Counted from the stretch's first letter, positions 1-9,055 are shown. The stretch: DNA of 64,000 nucleotides from Puniceibacterium antarcticum (GCF_002760615.1 NZ_AWWI01000120.1:30838-94837); one strand, 5' to 3'. Notes: generated by a model from the letters alone, not told the origin. Numbers and translations: made by a program.

Positions 1-81
1 CTGCATGTCCTGACCGGGCTGGCCCATTTCATCGGGGTCCGGCTGCTGCGGGGCGGTGCGAGGCTTTTGCGTCCTCTCTAA
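1..81 (+). CDS. 3' end of an unidentified gene (truncated by window edge)
   Basis: Reading frame 1 is open from the first base to a TAA at 79-81 and encodes the last 26 residues of a protein (LHVLTGLAHFIGVRLL then an Arg/Leu-rich tail). The codons are GC-rich at the third position like the neighbours, and the next gene follows on the same strand after about 60 bases, so a real C-terminus is plausible. The fragment is too short to assign a family. It could equally be an accidental open stretch. Confidence 0.4.
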   Translation: MHVLTGLAHFIGVRLLRGGARLLRPL

Positions 82-144
82 CAGCCACGGTTGCACAATT
101 TCGCGACGCCCCTCATGATCGGGCCAAGCGAAAAGGACCAGATC

Positions 145-600
145 ATGCGCAAGTTCCTCGTTGTGCTGGATGACAGCCGCGAATGCCTCAACGCGATGCG
201 GTTTGCCGCCATGCGCGCCTCGAAGACCGGCGGCGGGGTGGCGATCCTGTCGGTGATTCCCCCGGATGAGTTCAACCACTGGATTGGTGTCGGCGATATC
301 ATGCGCCAGGAGGCCCGCGAGCGGATCGTCGCCCATTTCGAGGTTTTCGCCAAATGGATGCGCGACAAGCAGGGAGTTGACCCCGAGTTGGTGATCCGCG
401 AAGGCGAACCGGTCCCTGAGATCATTGCCCAGATCAAGGAGGACGCCGAGATCGGCGTGCTTGTCTTGGGTGCAGGGACCGACAAGAAGGGACCGGGACC
501 GCTGGTGTCGCAGCTGAGCCGGGGATCGGGCAGCCTGCCCATTCCGATCACAATTGTGCCGGGCGACATGTCCAAGGAACGCCTTGAGATGATCACCTGA
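145..600 (+). CDS. Universal stress protein (UspA family)
   Basis: The 151-residue protein is a single Usp domain. It opens with a beta strand ending in Asp (KFLVVLDDSRECLNAMRFA), as is usual for the family, and ends with the nucleotide-binding loop GAGTDKKGPGPLVSQL followed by PITIVPG. The typical loop is G-x2-G-x9-G-(S/T), so nucleotide binding is possible but the loop is not canonical. Usp proteins are small cytoplasmic dimers linked to stress survival. An in-frame ATG lies at 91, but the ATG at 145 is preferred because the Usp fold begins right after it and an AAAAGGA-like ribosome site precedes it. It lies about 110 bases before the Fe-S carrier gene on the same strand. Confidence 0.85.
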   Translation: MRKFLVVLDDSRECLNAMRFAAMRASKTGGGVAILSVIPPDEFNHWIGVGDIMRQEARERIVAHFEVFAKWMRDKQGVDPELVIREGEPVPEIIAQIKEDAEIGVLVLGAGTDKKGPGPLVSQLSRGSGSLPIPITIVPGDMSKERLEMIT

Positions 601-712
601 CGCGAAAGAAACCGCTCCTGACATCAGGGGATACAGTTTAGAACCGTTCCAAACCTTGACCTCTGCCGCTTGCGCGCGCATATATGTCTGAACCCAGAAA
701 GGTGCAGATCAG

Positions 713-1279
713 ATGTTCATCCAGACCGAATCCACTCCGAACCCGGCGACGCTGAAGTTTCTGCCCGGCCAGACCGTTCTTGACATGGGCACCGCCGATT
801 TCCCCAGTGCCGAAGGTGCTGCCGCCTCGCCACTCGCCACACGTCTTTTTTCGGTGACAGGCGTCAAGGGCGTGTTCTTTGGCAATGATTTCGTCACTGT
901 GACCAAAGGCGAAGAAACCGATTGGGACCATGTTAAACCCGCGATCCTTGGCGCGATCATGGAGCATTTCCAGTCCGGGCAGCCGGTCATGGCTGATGAC
1001 GCCCAGCAGGCCGGCAGCGGCCATGCCCATCACGAGGGCGAAGATTCCGAGATTGTCGGCCAGATCAAGGAATTGCTGGACAGCCGCGTTCGCCCCGCCG
1101 TGGCACAGGATGGTGGCGACATTACCTTCCACGGCTTTGAACGCGGTGTTGTCTATCTGCACATGCAGGGCGCGTGCGCGGGATGCCCGTCTTCGACCCT
1201 GACGCTGAAGATGGGGATCGAGAACCTGCTCCGTCACTATATCCCCGAAGTGACCGAAGTGCGCCCCGTCGCCGTCTGA
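713..1279 (+). CDS. Nfu-type iron-sulfur cluster carrier protein
   Basis: The 188-residue protein has the two-domain Nfu layout: an N-terminal Nfu_N domain (starting MFIQTESTPNPATLKFLPG) to about residue 90, a His/acid-rich linker (HAHHEGED), and a C-terminal NifU domain with the cluster-binding pair C155-AG-C158. Such proteins receive a 4Fe-4S cluster from the scaffold and hand it to apo-enzymes in the cytoplasm. The start is supported by the family's conserved N-terminus and an AAAGG upstream. A RimI-like gene starts 12 bases after its stop, suggesting co-transcription. Confidence 0.93.
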   Translation: MFIQTESTPNPATLKFLPGQTVLDMGTADFPSAEGAAASPLATRLFSVTGVKGVFFGNDFVTVTKGEETDWDHVKPAILGAIMEHFQSGQPVMADDAQQAGSGHAHHEGEDSEIVGQIKELLDSRVRPAVAQDGGDITFHGFERGVVYLHMQGACAGCPSSTLTLKMGIENLLRHYIPEVTEVRPVAV

Positions 1280-1291
1280 GGCGACCTGGCG

Positions 1292-1762
1292 GTGACTGAA
1301 AAGACGTTTGTACCGTCGGGCGATCTGTCGACGCCCGACGCCTTGGCCGCATTACAGGCCAGCGCATACCGCGACATGTCCCCCTGGTCGGCGCGCGATT
1401 TTACCGACCTGCTGGAGCACCCCACCTCCCTGCTGAGCGTTCGACCCCATGCATTTTGCCTGGGACGCGTGATCGTAGATGAGGCTGAGATCCTTGCCCT
1501 GGCCACCGACCCGGATCATCAGCGCAGGGGTCTGGGCACAGCGATCCTGATGTCCTTTCTGAGTGAGGCGGCAGGGCGCGGCGCGGCCATGACATTCCTT
1601 GAAGTCGCTGCCAGCAATGCCCCGGCGATTGCATTCTACCAGCACCACGGATTCGCACAGACAGGGCGGCGCAAGGGTTATTATCGGCAGCCCGACGGAA
1701 GCCGCACCGATGCGCTGCTCATGTCCCGCGCAGTGACCCAAGGTAAGCTGCCCGAGTGCTGA
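1292..1762 (+). CDS. rimI: GNAT acetyltransferase, RimI-like (ribosomal S18 alanine N-acetyltransferase type)
   Basis: The 156-residue protein is one GNAT domain. It carries the acetyl-CoA pyrophosphate-binding motif Q/R-x-x-G-x-G/A as HQRRGLGTAIL near residue 75 and the RimI-like end segment NAPAIAFYQHHGFAQTGRRKGYY. RimI acetylates the N-terminal Ala of ribosomal protein S18. The gene uses a GTG start 12 bases after the Nfu stop. In related genomes I would expect tsaB close to rimI; no tsaB lies between Nfu and this gene. The family is clear, but the exact substrate is inferred. Confidence 0.8.
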   Translation: MTEKTFVPSGDLSTPDALAALQASAYRDMSPWSARDFTDLLEHPTSLLSVRPHAFCLGRVIVDEAEILALATDPDHQRRGLGTAILMSFLSEAAGRGAAMTFLEVAASNAPAIAFYQHHGFAQTGRRKGYYRQPDGSRTDALLMSRAVTQGKLPEC

Positions 1763-1792
1763 CATCGCCTTTCGCTGCACAGCAAAAAGCTG

Positions 1793-1822
1793 TTGACCCT
1801 CCCCAGTGGAAACGTCCTTAAT
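1793..1822 (+). promoter_or_regulatory. Candidate sigma70-type promoter of the BMP transporter operon
   Basis: TTGACC at 1793-1798 and CTTAAT at 1817-1822 are spaced by 18 bases. They sit about 75 bases ahead of the binding-protein start, in the gap that follows the stop of the RimI-like gene. The -35 match is good and the -10 match is four of six. This is a pattern match only. Confidence 0.3.
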
Positions 1823-1898
1823 CGCATCTGATCTGACTTGATCCACCAAACGCGGCCAAGGTGCGCCTGCCGCCACACATACCATCCGGGAGCAACCT

Positions 1899-2903
1899 AT
1901 GACCCTCATGCAGAAATTCCTCGGCGCGGCCGCGACGCTGGCCCTTTCGGCGGGCGCGGCACTTGCCGATCCGGCGCTGATCTACGACCTCGGCGGGAAA
2001 TTCGACAAATCCTTCAACGAGGCCGCGTTCAACGGCGCCACCAAATGGGCCGAGGAAACCGGCGGCACGTTCAAGGATATCGAACTGCAGTCCGAGGCAC
2101 AGCGCGAACAAGCCCTGCGCCGCTTTGCCGAGGCCGGGTTTAACCCAATCGTCACAACCGGCTTTTCGATGTCGACCCCGATTGCATCGGTCGCTGCCGA
2201 CTATCCCGACACCAAGTTCGTGACCATCGACGGTTTTGTTGATCCGGCAGAACACCCCAACGTGCTGTCGATCCTCTTCGCTGAAGAGCAGGGCAGCTAT
2301 CTGGTCGGCATGCTGGCCGCGATGGCGTCGAAAACCGGCACCGTCAGCTTTGTCGGCGGAATGGATATTCCTCTGATCCGCAAATTCGCCTGCGGCTATG
2401 CGCAGGGCGTGAAGGCCGTGAACCCCGATGCCACCGTCATCGCTAACATGACCGGCACCACCCCTGCCGCCTGGAACGACCCGGTGAAGGGGTCGGAGCT
2501 AACCAAGGCGCAGATTTCGCAGGGCTCTGACGTGGTGTTCGCCGCGGCTGGAGGCACAGGTCTGGGCGTGTTGCAGACCGCTGCCGACGAAGGGATCCTG
2601 TCCATCGGTGTCGACTCCAATCAGAACTACCTGTTCCCGGGCAAGGTTCTGACATCGATGCTCAAGCGCGTCGATGTGGCCACAGCCGAGGCGATGACTG
2701 CTGGTGCGGATCTGGAAACCGGCGTCAAGGCGCTGGCCCTGGCGGGCGACGGCGTCGGCTATGCGCTGGACGAGAACAATGCTGATCTGATCACCGCCGA
2801 CATGCAGGCCACTGTCGAAGAGGCCAAGGCCAAGATCATCGCTGGCGAGATCACCGTGCACGATTATGCATCGGACGACAGCTGCCCCGCGATCAGCTTC
2901 TGA
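1899..2903 (+). CDS. BMP-family ABC transporter substrate-binding protein (nucleoside/purine type)
   Basis: The 334-residue protein has a Sec signal peptide (residues 1 to about 24, ending GAALA-DP) followed by a PnrA/BMP-type binding fold. Typical segments are LIYDLGGKFDKSFNEAAFNGA near the mature N-terminus, the sugar-binding-fold strand FVTIDGFVD, and AAGGTGLGVLQTAADEG. Family members bind nucleosides or purines in the periplasm. It is followed by a double-ATPase gene and two permease genes, the complete NupABC/YufNOPQ-like set. A CCGGGAG ribosome site supports the ATG at 1899; an in-frame ATG nine bases later is also possible. The substrate is inferred from the family. Confidence 0.9.
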   Translation: MTLMQKFLGAAATLALSAGAALADPALIYDLGGKFDKSFNEAAFNGATKWAEETGGTFKDIELQSEAQREQALRRFAEAGFNPIVTTGFSMSTPIASVAADYPDTKFVTIDGFVDPAEHPNVLSILFAEEQGSYLVGMLAAMASKTGTVSFVGGMDIPLIRKFACGYAQGVKAVNPDATVIANMTGTTPAAWNDPVKGSELTKAQISQGSDVVFAAAGGTGLGVLQTAADEGILSIGVDSNQNYLFPGKVLTSMLKRVDVATAEAMTAGADLETGVKALALAGDGVGYALDENNADLITADMQATVEEAKAKIIAGEITVHDYASDDSCPAISF

Positions 2904-2937
2904 TTGCATCGGGCACGGCACGGATCTAAGGACCCAA

Positions 2938-2970
2938 GTCAGGGCCGCGCAGCCACAGCGCGGCCCTGAC
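2938..2970 (+). promoter_or_regulatory. Perfect 13-bp GC hairpin between binding-protein and ATPase genes
   Basis: GTCAGGGCCGCGC (2938-2950) is the exact reverse complement of GCGCGGCCCTGAC (2958-2970), with a seven-base loop. No T-run follows, so it is more likely an mRNA-stabilising hairpin or partial attenuator than a full terminator. It would keep the binding-protein message more abundant than the transporter message. Confidence 0.7.
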
Positions 2971-2996
2971 CCCTTCCGAGACACAGGTACCACCGC

Positions 2997-4601
2997 ATGA
3001 CCGACCAAGCCCCCGCGATCGAGCTCAGAGGTATCTCAAAGGCCTTTGGTCCGGTACAGGCCAATAAGGACATCTCGATCCGGGTGATGCCCGGCACGAT
3101 CCACGGCATCATCGGGGAAAATGGCGCAGGCAAGTCCACGCTGATGTCCATCCTCTATGGTTTTTACAAGGCCGACGCGGGTGAGGTGTTTATCGCCGGA
3201 AAGAAGACCGAGATCCCCGACAGTCAGGCTGCGATCAATGCTGGGATCGGCATGGTGTTCCAGCATTTCAAGCTGGTGCAGAATTTTACTGTGCTTGAAA
3301 ATGTCATCCTTGGCGCTGAGGAGGGTCGGCTGCTGCGCCCGTCGCTGTCCAAGGCACGCGGCGCCCTGAAGAAACTCGCCGAGGAATATGAACTTTCCGT
3401 TGATCCCGATGCGCTGGTGCAGGACCTGTCAGTCGGGCACCAGCAGCGGGTCGAGATCCTGAAAGCGCTTTACCGTCAGGCGGATATCCTGATTCTGGAT
3501 GAACCCACCGGTGTGCTGACGCCCGCCGAGGCGGATCATCTGTTCCGGATCCTCGACAATCTGCGCGCCGAGGGCAAGACGATCATCCTTATCACCCACA
3601 AGCTGCGCGAGATCATGGAAATCACCGACACCGTCAGCGTCATGCGGCGCGGCGAGATGACCGCAACCGTCAAAACCGCCGAAACATCGCCCGAGGCGCT
3701 GGCCGAGTTAATGGTGGGCCGCAAGGTGCTGCTGCGGGTGGACAAGGCCCCGGCCAGACCCGGAGCGAAGCTGCTGGAGATTGAAAACCTGCGCCTGACG
3801 GATGAGACCGGCGTGCAACGTCTGCGCGGCATCTCGCTTGATCTGCGCGCGGGTGAGGTTCTGGGGATTGCGGGTGTCGCGGGCAATGGCCAGTCCGAAC
3901 TGCTTGAGGTGTTGGGCGGTTATGGCACAGCCACCGGCATCGTGCGGGTGAACGGCGTTGAAATCCCCCTGTCGGGCACGGGCTGCACCGGTCAGGCACG
4001 GCGCGCCGCCGGCATCGGCCATGTGCCCGAGGACCGCCATCACGACGGGCTGATCCTGCCTTATACCGCTTGGGAAAACGCCTGTTTCGGCTATCACCGC
4101 GATCCGGCCTTTCAGAAGGGCATTCTGATGAACAACGCCGCGATCCGCGAGGATGCCAAGGGCAAGATGGAGCGTTTCGATGTCCGCCCGCCCAATCCCA
4201 ACCTTGCCGCGCGCAACTTTTCCGGCGGCAACCAGCAAAAGATCGTGCTGGCCCGCGAGATCGAGCACAATCCCGACATCCTGCTGATCGGCCAGCCAAC
4301 CCGGGGCGTGGACATCGGCGCGATCGAATTCATCCATCAGCAGATCATCCGTCTGCGCAATCAGGGCAAGGCGATCCTGCTGGTCTCGGTCGAGCTGGAC
4401 GAGATCTTTTCGCTGTCCGATCGCATCGCGGTGATGTTCGACGGCCAGATCATGGGCTTTCGGGACGCGGCACAGACCGATCAGCGCGAACTGGGCCTGA
4501 TGATGGCAGGCATCACGCAGGATCCGGGGGGCGATCCGCTTGCCGCCATCGACGCGACTCTGGCCGCCAAAGAGGCACGGGAGGCCGCACAGCATGGATA
4601 A
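2997..4601 (+). CDS. ABC transporter ATP-binding protein, double-domain (nucleoside/purine importer)
   Basis: The 534-residue protein holds two ABC domains in one chain. Domain 1 has Walker [10 protein letters not shown] (near residue 40), signature LSVGHQQR and Walker [10 protein letters not shown]. Domain 2 has a degenerate Walker A (GVAGNGQSE, no Lys), signature FSGGNQQK and a Walker B ending in GQPT where the catalytic Glu would be. That asymmetry, with one active and one degenerate site, is usual for sugar/BMP-type importers. It energises the two permeases encoded directly downstream; its end overlaps the first permease by eight bases. Confidence 0.93.
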   Translation: MTDQAPAIELRGISKAFGPVQANKDISIRVMPGTIHGIIGENGAGKSTLMSILYGFYKADAGEVFIAGKKTEIPDSQAAINAGIGMVFQHFKLVQNFTVLENVILGAEEGRLLRPSLSKARGALKKLAEEYELSVDPDALVQDLSVGHQQRVEILKALYRQADILILDEPTGVLTPAEADHLFRILDNLRAEGKTIILITHKLREIMEITDTVSVMRRGEMTATVKTAETSPEALAELMVGRKVLLRVDKAPARPGAKLLEIENLRLTDETGVQRLRGISLDLRAGEVLGIAGVAGNGQSELLEVLGGYGTATGIVRVNGVEIPLSGTGCTGQARRAAGIGHVPEDRHHDGLILPYTAWENACFGYHRDPAFQKGILMNNAAIREDAKGKMERFDVRPPNPNLAARNFSGGNQQKIVLAREIEHNPDILLIGQPTRGVDIGAIEFIHQQIIRLRNQGKAILLVSVELDEIFSLSDRIAVMFDGQIMGFRDAAQTDQRELGLMMAGITQDPGGDPLAAIDATLAAKEAREAAQHG

Positions 4602-5688
4602 GATGCCCGCCTGGGCCGATGCGGTTTTGGTCCCGCTGATTTCGCTGATCCTGGCCGCGCTGCTGTCAGCGCTGGTGATCGTTGCCATCGGGGAAAGCCC
4701 GATCGAGGCGCTGAAGCTGATGGTCGAGGGCGCGCTGATGCGCTCGACCGGCTGGGGTTACACGCTTTACTATGCGACCAATTTCATCTTCACCGGCCTT
4801 GCTGTCTCGGTCGCCTTTCATGCCGGCCTGTTCAACATCGGCGGCGAAGGACAGGCAACGCTGGGCGGGCTGGGCGTTGCGCTTGTCTGCCTTTACCTGC
4901 CGTGGCCGCACTGGTCGCTGGCCCTGATCGGAGCATCGCTGGGCGCTGCCGTGTTTGGTGCGCTCTGGGCACTGATTCCCGCCTATTTCCAGGCGAAACG
5001 CGGCAGCCATATCGTGATCACGACGATCATGTTCAACTTCATCGCCGCCGCCCTGCTGAACTATGTGCTGGTGAACCTGCTCAAACCTGTCGGGACCATG
5101 GACCCCGCAAGTGCATTATTCCCGCCCGCGACCCATCTGCCTACGTTTCAGGAGATGTTTTCTTCGCCCGAGTCACCGCTGTTCCGGGGTGCACCGGCCA
5201 ATATATCGTTCTTTCTGGCGCTGATCGCCTGCGTCGTCGTCTGGCTGCTGATCTGGCGCACGCGGCTTGGTTATGAAATCCGCGCTCTGGGCCATTCGGA
5301 ATCCGCTGCGCGATATGCCGGCATCTCTCCGGTGCGGATCATCATCGTCACCATGCTGATCTCGGGGGCGCTGTCGGGTCTGATGGCGGTCAACACGACG
5401 ATGGGCGAATCAGAACGGCTGTTGATGAATGCCACCGAAGGCGCCGGGTTCATCGGCATCGCCGTGGCGCTGATGGGGCGCAATCATCCGCTTGGCGTGC
5501 TGCTGGCGGCAATTCTGTTCGGCTTCCTCTATCAGGGCGGCGCAGAGCTGGCCCTGTGGACGAACATCCCGCGCGAGCTGATCGTCGTGATCCAGGCACT
5601 GGTGATCCTGTTCACCGGGGCGCTGGACAACATGGTGCGTATCCCGCTTGAGAAACTGTTTCTGGCCATGCGCAGGGGGAACACCTGA
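4594..5688 (+). CDS. ABC transporter permease (NupP/YufP-like)
   Basis: This 364-residue inner-membrane protein has about 8-10 hydrophobic helices and the BPD_transp_2 signature. GGEGQATLGGLG follows FHAGLFNIG near residue 80, and the coupling segment EIRALGHSESAARYAGI lies near residue 230. The ATG at 4594 is chosen because it follows a GGAGG and overlaps the ATPase stop by eight bases; a longer in-frame start at 4540 would lie deep in the ATPase gene. It forms the channel with the next gene product. Confidence 0.9.
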   Translation: MDKMPAWADAVLVPLISLILAALLSALVIVAIGESPIEALKLMVEGALMRSTGWGYTLYYATNFIFTGLAVSVAFHAGLFNIGGEGQATLGGLGVALVCLYLPWPHWSLALIGASLGAAVFGALWALIPAYFQAKRGSHIVITTIMFNFIAAALLNYVLVNLLKPVGTMDPASALFPPATHLPTFQEMFSSPESPLFRGAPANISFFLALIACVVVWLLIWRTRLGYEIRALGHSESAARYAGISPVRIIIVTMLISGALSGLMAVNTTMGESERLLMNATEGAGFIGIAVALMGRNHPLGVLLAAILFGFLYQGGAELALWTNIPRELIVVIQALVILFTGALDNMVRIPLEKLFLAMRRGNT

Positions 5689-6653
5689 TGGATTTTCTGA
5701 CCCTTCTGCAAGTGCTCGATTCCACCGTGCGCCTGGCGACACCGCTGCTTTTGGCTTGCCTTGCGGGCCTGTTCAGTGAACGCGCCGGGATCTTCGACAT
5801 CGGGCTGGAGGGCAAGATGCTGATGGCCGCCTTCTTTTCGGCCGCAGTTGCCTCCCTCACCGGATCGGTCTGGCTGGGCCTGCTGGCCGGGATCGCCGGG
5901 TCTATGGTGCTTTCGGGCATCCACGGCCTTGCCTCGATCACCTTCCGCGGCAATCAGCTTATCTCAGGCGTTGCGATCAACTTCCTTGCGGCAGGGCTCA
6001 CGGTGCTCATCGCGCAGGACTGGTTTTCCCAAGGTGGGCGTACCCCGTCGCTGATGGGGGGCGGGCGGTTCAACGCCATCACTCTGCCCTTCGCGGACAC
6101 CTTGTCCGGTGTGCCCATCCTCGGTCCGATCTACGCCGAGCTGATCTCGGGTCACTCGATCCTGGTCTATGTGGCATTTGCCTGCGTTCCCCTTACCTGG
6201 TGGATCCTGTTTCGCACCCGCTTTGGCCTGCGCCTGCGTGCCGTGGGAGAAGCGCCCGAAGCTGTCGACACTGCCGGCGTTTCGGTCGTCGGCCTGCGCT
6301 ACGCCGCTGTTGCGATCTGCGGCCTGCTCTGCGGCATTGCCGGGGCTTACCTCGCGACAGGCCTGCAGGCAGGCTTTGTCAAGGACATGACCGCCGGGCG
6401 GGGCTATATCGCCCTTGCCGCGCTGATCTTTGCCAAATGGCGCCCATGGCACGCCCTTTCGGCCTGTCTGCTGTTCGGGCTGCTGCAGGCGGTGGCGCTG
6501 CGCTATCAGAACATCGACCTTGGTGGTGTGATCATCCCCGTTCAGGTCATGGACGCCCTGCCCTATATCCTGACCGTGGTGATCCTTGCCGGTTTCGTTG
6601 GCAAGGCAATACCACCGCGCGCGGGCGGCGAGCCCTATGTGAAGGAACGCTGA
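5688..6653 (+). CDS. ABC transporter permease (NupQ/YufQ-like)
   Basis: The 321-residue second permease is shorter than its partner, as usual for this family. It shows FDIGLEGKMLMAAFFSA near the N-terminus and the coupling helix LRLRAVGEAPEAVDTAGVSV near residue 190. Its ATG shares one base with the upstream stop (TGATG), a sign of translational coupling. It completes the nucleoside/purine-type ABC importer. The operon ends here and is followed by an inverted repeat and a dispersed repeat element. Confidence 0.9.
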   Translation: MDFLTLLQVLDSTVRLATPLLLACLAGLFSERAGIFDIGLEGKMLMAAFFSAAVASLTGSVWLGLLAGIAGSMVLSGIHGLASITFRGNQLISGVAINFLAAGLTVLIAQDWFSQGGRTPSLMGGGRFNAITLPFADTLSGVPILGPIYAELISGHSILVYVAFACVPLTWWILFRTRFGLRLRAVGEAPEAVDTAGVSVVGLRYAAVAICGLLCGIAGAYLATGLQAGFVKDMTAGRGYIALAALIFAKWRPWHALSACLLFGLLQAVALRYQNIDLGGVIIPVQVMDALPYILTVVILAGFVGKAIPPRAGGEPYVKER

Positions 6654-6702
6654 CCCAGCGTTCAAACCACAGATCAAAAAAGAACTTTTATGCCTTCGGC
6701 GA

Positions 6703-6763
6703 GGATATTTAGGGGCAGATGAAACCAGGACCTCTCCTCCGCTTCATCTGCCCTCAAATATCC
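6703..6763. repeat. 20-bp inverted repeat overlapping the start of dispersed repeat copy 1
   Basis: GGATATTTAGGGGCAGATGA (6703-6722) and TCATCTGCCCTCAAATATCC (6744-6763) are inverted copies matching at 18 of 20 positions, with a 21-base loop. The right arm is the conserved core of the dispersed element described next. Copy 1 therefore seems to be flanked by an inverted partial copy of its own core. On RNA this is a strong stem just after the transporter operon. Confidence 0.75.
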
Positions 6764-6803
6764 CGGGGGAGTCGCCCATACGGGCGACGGGGGCAGCGCC
6801 CCC
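6744..6803 (+). repeat. Dispersed intergenic repeat, copy 1
   Basis: The core TCATCTGCC...AAATATCCCGGGGG is followed by hairpin 1, GTCGCCC-ATAC-GGGCGAC (6771-6788), and hairpin 2, GGGGGC-AGC-GCCCCC (6789-6803). The same layout recurs at about 13435, 28116 and 56060. The element lies between the transporter operon and the TauE/SafE gene. Confidence 0.85.
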
Positions 6804-6909
6804 GAACCCGTGCAAAAAACGCACAGCCCCTACGCAAAGCGACCTGGAAACAGCACCAAAGATCAGCTGCCCCGTTGCCAATCCCGCTGTGCCTGCGCAA
6901 TGTAATGAC

Positions 6910-7821
6910 ATGCAGGTCTACCTTCCCATTGCCGAGGTTTCGGTCAACCTTTTCGTCCTCCTCGGGCTGGGCACGATTGTGGGCATGTTGTCGGGCATGT
7001 TCGGCGTGGGGGGGGGGTTCCTGATCACGCCGTTGCTGTTCTTTCTTGGGATTCCTCCGGCGGTTGCCGTCGCCACGGGCGCAAATCAGATCGTTGCCTC
7101 CTCGATCTCGGCCGTGCTGGCACATCTCAAACGCAAGACGGTCGATCTGCGCATGGGGATGGTCCTGCTGGTCGGTGGCCTGTTTGGTTCCGGCTTTGGC
7201 GTATACATCTTCAATATTCTACGCGAGCTTGGTCAGGTCGACCTGCTGGTGCGGCTGTGTTATGTGCTGTTCTTGGGTGTGATCGGCGCGCTGATGTTCG
7301 TCGAATCCCTGAATGCGCTGCGCAACTCAAGACGCGGCGCGCCGCCCAAACGGCGACAGCATGGCTGGGTGCATGGCCTGCCGTTCAAGGTTAGGTTTCG
7401 CGCATCGGGACTTTATATTTCGGCCATTCCGCCACTGATCGTCGGTTTTGCCGTCGGCATCCTTGCGGCGATCATGGGGGTTGGCGGCGGTTTCATAATG
7501 GTTCCGGCGATGATCTACCTGCTGGGCATGCCCACCAAGGTGGTGATCGGCACATCGCTGTTTCAGATCATCTTTGTCACCGCCTTCACCACGCTGCTGC
7601 ATGCCACCACAAGCATGACCGTGGACCTCGTGCTTGCGCTTGCCCTGATCGTAGGCGGCGTCATCGGGGCCCAATTTGGCACCGTGATCGGCATGCGGCT
7701 CAAGGCAGAACAGCTGCGCATCCTGCTGGCAGTGCTGGTGCTTGCCGTCTGCGCCAAGATCGGGCTGGAGTTGCTGCTGCATCCATCCGAGATCTACTCT
7801 CTGTCCGCAGGCGGGATATGA
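6910..7821 (+). CDS. Sulfite/sulfonate exporter family membrane protein (TauE/SafE)
   Basis: The 303-residue protein has two homologous halves, each with the family's Gly-rich motif: GMLSGMFGVGGGFLITPLL near residue 30 and GILAAIMGVGGGFIMVPAM near residue 190. About eight transmembrane helices are evident. TauE/SafE proteins export sulfite, sulfoacetate or related small anions. A GTG at 6889 is in frame, but the ATG at 6910 places the first helix at the usual distance. It overlaps the next gene by four bases (ATGA). Confidence 0.88.
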   Translation: MQVYLPIAEVSVNLFVLLGLGTIVGMLSGMFGVGGGFLITPLLFFLGIPPAVAVATGANQIVASSISAVLAHLKRKTVDLRMGMVLLVGGLFGSGFGVYIFNILRELGQVDLLVRLCYVLFLGVIGALMFVESLNALRNSRRGAPPKRRQHGWVHGLPFKVRFRASGLYISAIPPLIVGFAVGILAAIMGVGGGFIMVPAMIYLLGMPTKVVIGTSLFQIIFVTAFTTLLHATTSMTVDLVLALALIVGGVIGAQFGTVIGMRLKAEQLRILLAVLVLAVCAKIGLELLLHPSEIYSLSAGGI

Positions 7822-8624
7822 TGCGCCGCCTTGCCAGCCTTCTGCCGCTGCTGCTGCTGCTGATCACCAGCCCGGCCTTCGCGCAGGACACCACCTTGCC
7901 GCAGAACGCTGTGCCGCAGGAAGAAGTCGTGCTGGGCCTGAGCCAGGATCAGGTTTCGATCGGGACGGATTTTGACGGCTCGAACATCCTCATCTTCGGC
8001 GCGATCAAACGCGAAACCCCGATCCCGGAAGGTCCGCCGATTGAGGTTCTGATCACCGTCGCCGGGCCGTCGGTTCCGGTGACAGTGCGGCGCAAGGAGC
8101 GCCGTTTCGGAATTTGGGTCAACACGGATTCGGTGGTGGTCGATTCCGCCCCGTCCTTTTACGCCGTTGCAACCTCTGCACCCTGGTCGCAGGCCATTTC
8201 GGATGTGGAGGATCTGCGCCAGCGTGTGTCGATCCCCCGTGCTATCCGGTCTGTCGGTGCGCCTATGACAGTGCAGGACAGCCAGAGCTTTACCGAAGCG
8301 GTGATCCGCATCCGTATGGCGAATGGCCTCTACCAGATGGCCGAAAATACCGTTGTGGTCAGCCAGCAGACTTTGTTCGACACGGCAATCGAGATGCCCG
8401 CAAACCTGACCGAAGGCACCTATCGCGCCCGCATCCTGCTGACGCGGGGTGGCACGGTCATTTCCCAGCGCGAAACGGTGATTGAGGTGCGCAAGGTGGG
8501 GCTGGAACGCTGGCTGTTCAACCTGTCGCGGGAACAACCGCTGTCTTATGGTCTGCTGTCCATCGCGATCGCCGTCGCAGCCGGCTGGGGGGCCTCTGCC
8601 GCCTTTCGCATGATACGGTCCTGA
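7818..8624 (+). CDS. TIGR02186-type membrane-anchored protein of unknown function
   Basis: The 268-residue protein has a signal peptide (LLPLLLLLITSPAFAQ), a long beta-rich exported segment and a single C-terminal helix (about residues 242-264, PLSYGLLSIAIAVAAGWGAS). This architecture and its place right behind a TauE/SafE gene match the alphaproteobacterial family annotated as TIGR02186 (Alph_Pro_TM). Function is unknown; a role with the exporter is inferred only from gene order. Two consecutive ATGs (7818 and 7821) are possible starts. Its stop overlaps the thioesterase ATG. Confidence 0.75.
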   Translation: MMRRLASLLPLLLLLITSPAFAQDTTLPQNAVPQEEVVLGLSQDQVSIGTDFDGSNILIFGAIKRETPIPEGPPIEVLITVAGPSVPVTVRRKERRFGIWVNTDSVVVDSAPSFYAVATSAPWSQAISDVEDLRQRVSIPRAIRSVGAPMTVQDSQSFTEAVIRIRMANGLYQMAENTVVVSQQTLFDTAIEMPANLTEGTYRARILLTRGGTVISQRETVIEVRKVGLERWLFNLSREQPLSYGLLSIAIAVAAGWGASAAFRMIRS

Positions 8625-9055
8625 TGGCGCGCGCCCTGCCACCCGAACGTGCTCACTTTACCGCCTTTCGGACTCTGCCGACCCGCTGGGCGGACAATGA
8701 CGCCTATGGTCATATGAACAATGCCACCTATTTTTCGCTTTTCGACACGGCGATCAGTCTTTGGCAGATGGAACAGGGCATCTTGGTCGACGGACCAGAG
8801 GCGGCGCGGTTCCTTGTGGTGGAAAACGGCTGCACCTATTTCACCGAAGTCGGGTTTCCCGATATCCTGCAGGCGGGCCTGCGTCTGACACATCTGGGGA
8901 CCACCTCGTTCCGAATCGATGTCGCCCTCTTTCGCAACGGCGCAGATACCGCCGCCGCTCTGGGCTTTTTTGCGCAGGTCCATGTGGACACCTCGGGCCG
9001 CCCCACAGCACTACCTGAGGCGGTCCGCGCCGTGCTGTCCGGCCTCATGATCTGA
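8624..9055 (+). CDS. Acyl-CoA thioesterase, hot-dog fold (4HBT family)
   Basis: The 143-residue protein is a single 4HBT domain with the catalytic-site segment WADNDAYGHMNNATYFSLFD near residues 22-41, where the Asp and the HxNN pattern are those of 4-hydroxybenzoyl-CoA-type thioesterases. It hydrolyses an acyl-CoA thioester in the cytoplasm; the natural acyl group is not evident. It overlaps the previous gene by one base, so it is the third gene of the exporter operon. It faces uvrC tail to tail. Confidence 0.83.
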   Translation: MARALPPERAHFTAFRTLPTRWADNDAYGHMNNATYFSLFDTAISLWQMEQGILVDGPEAARFLVVENGCTYFTEVGFPDILQAGLRLTHLGTTSFRIDVALFRNGADTAAALGFFAQVHVDTSGRPTALPEAVRAVLSGLMI

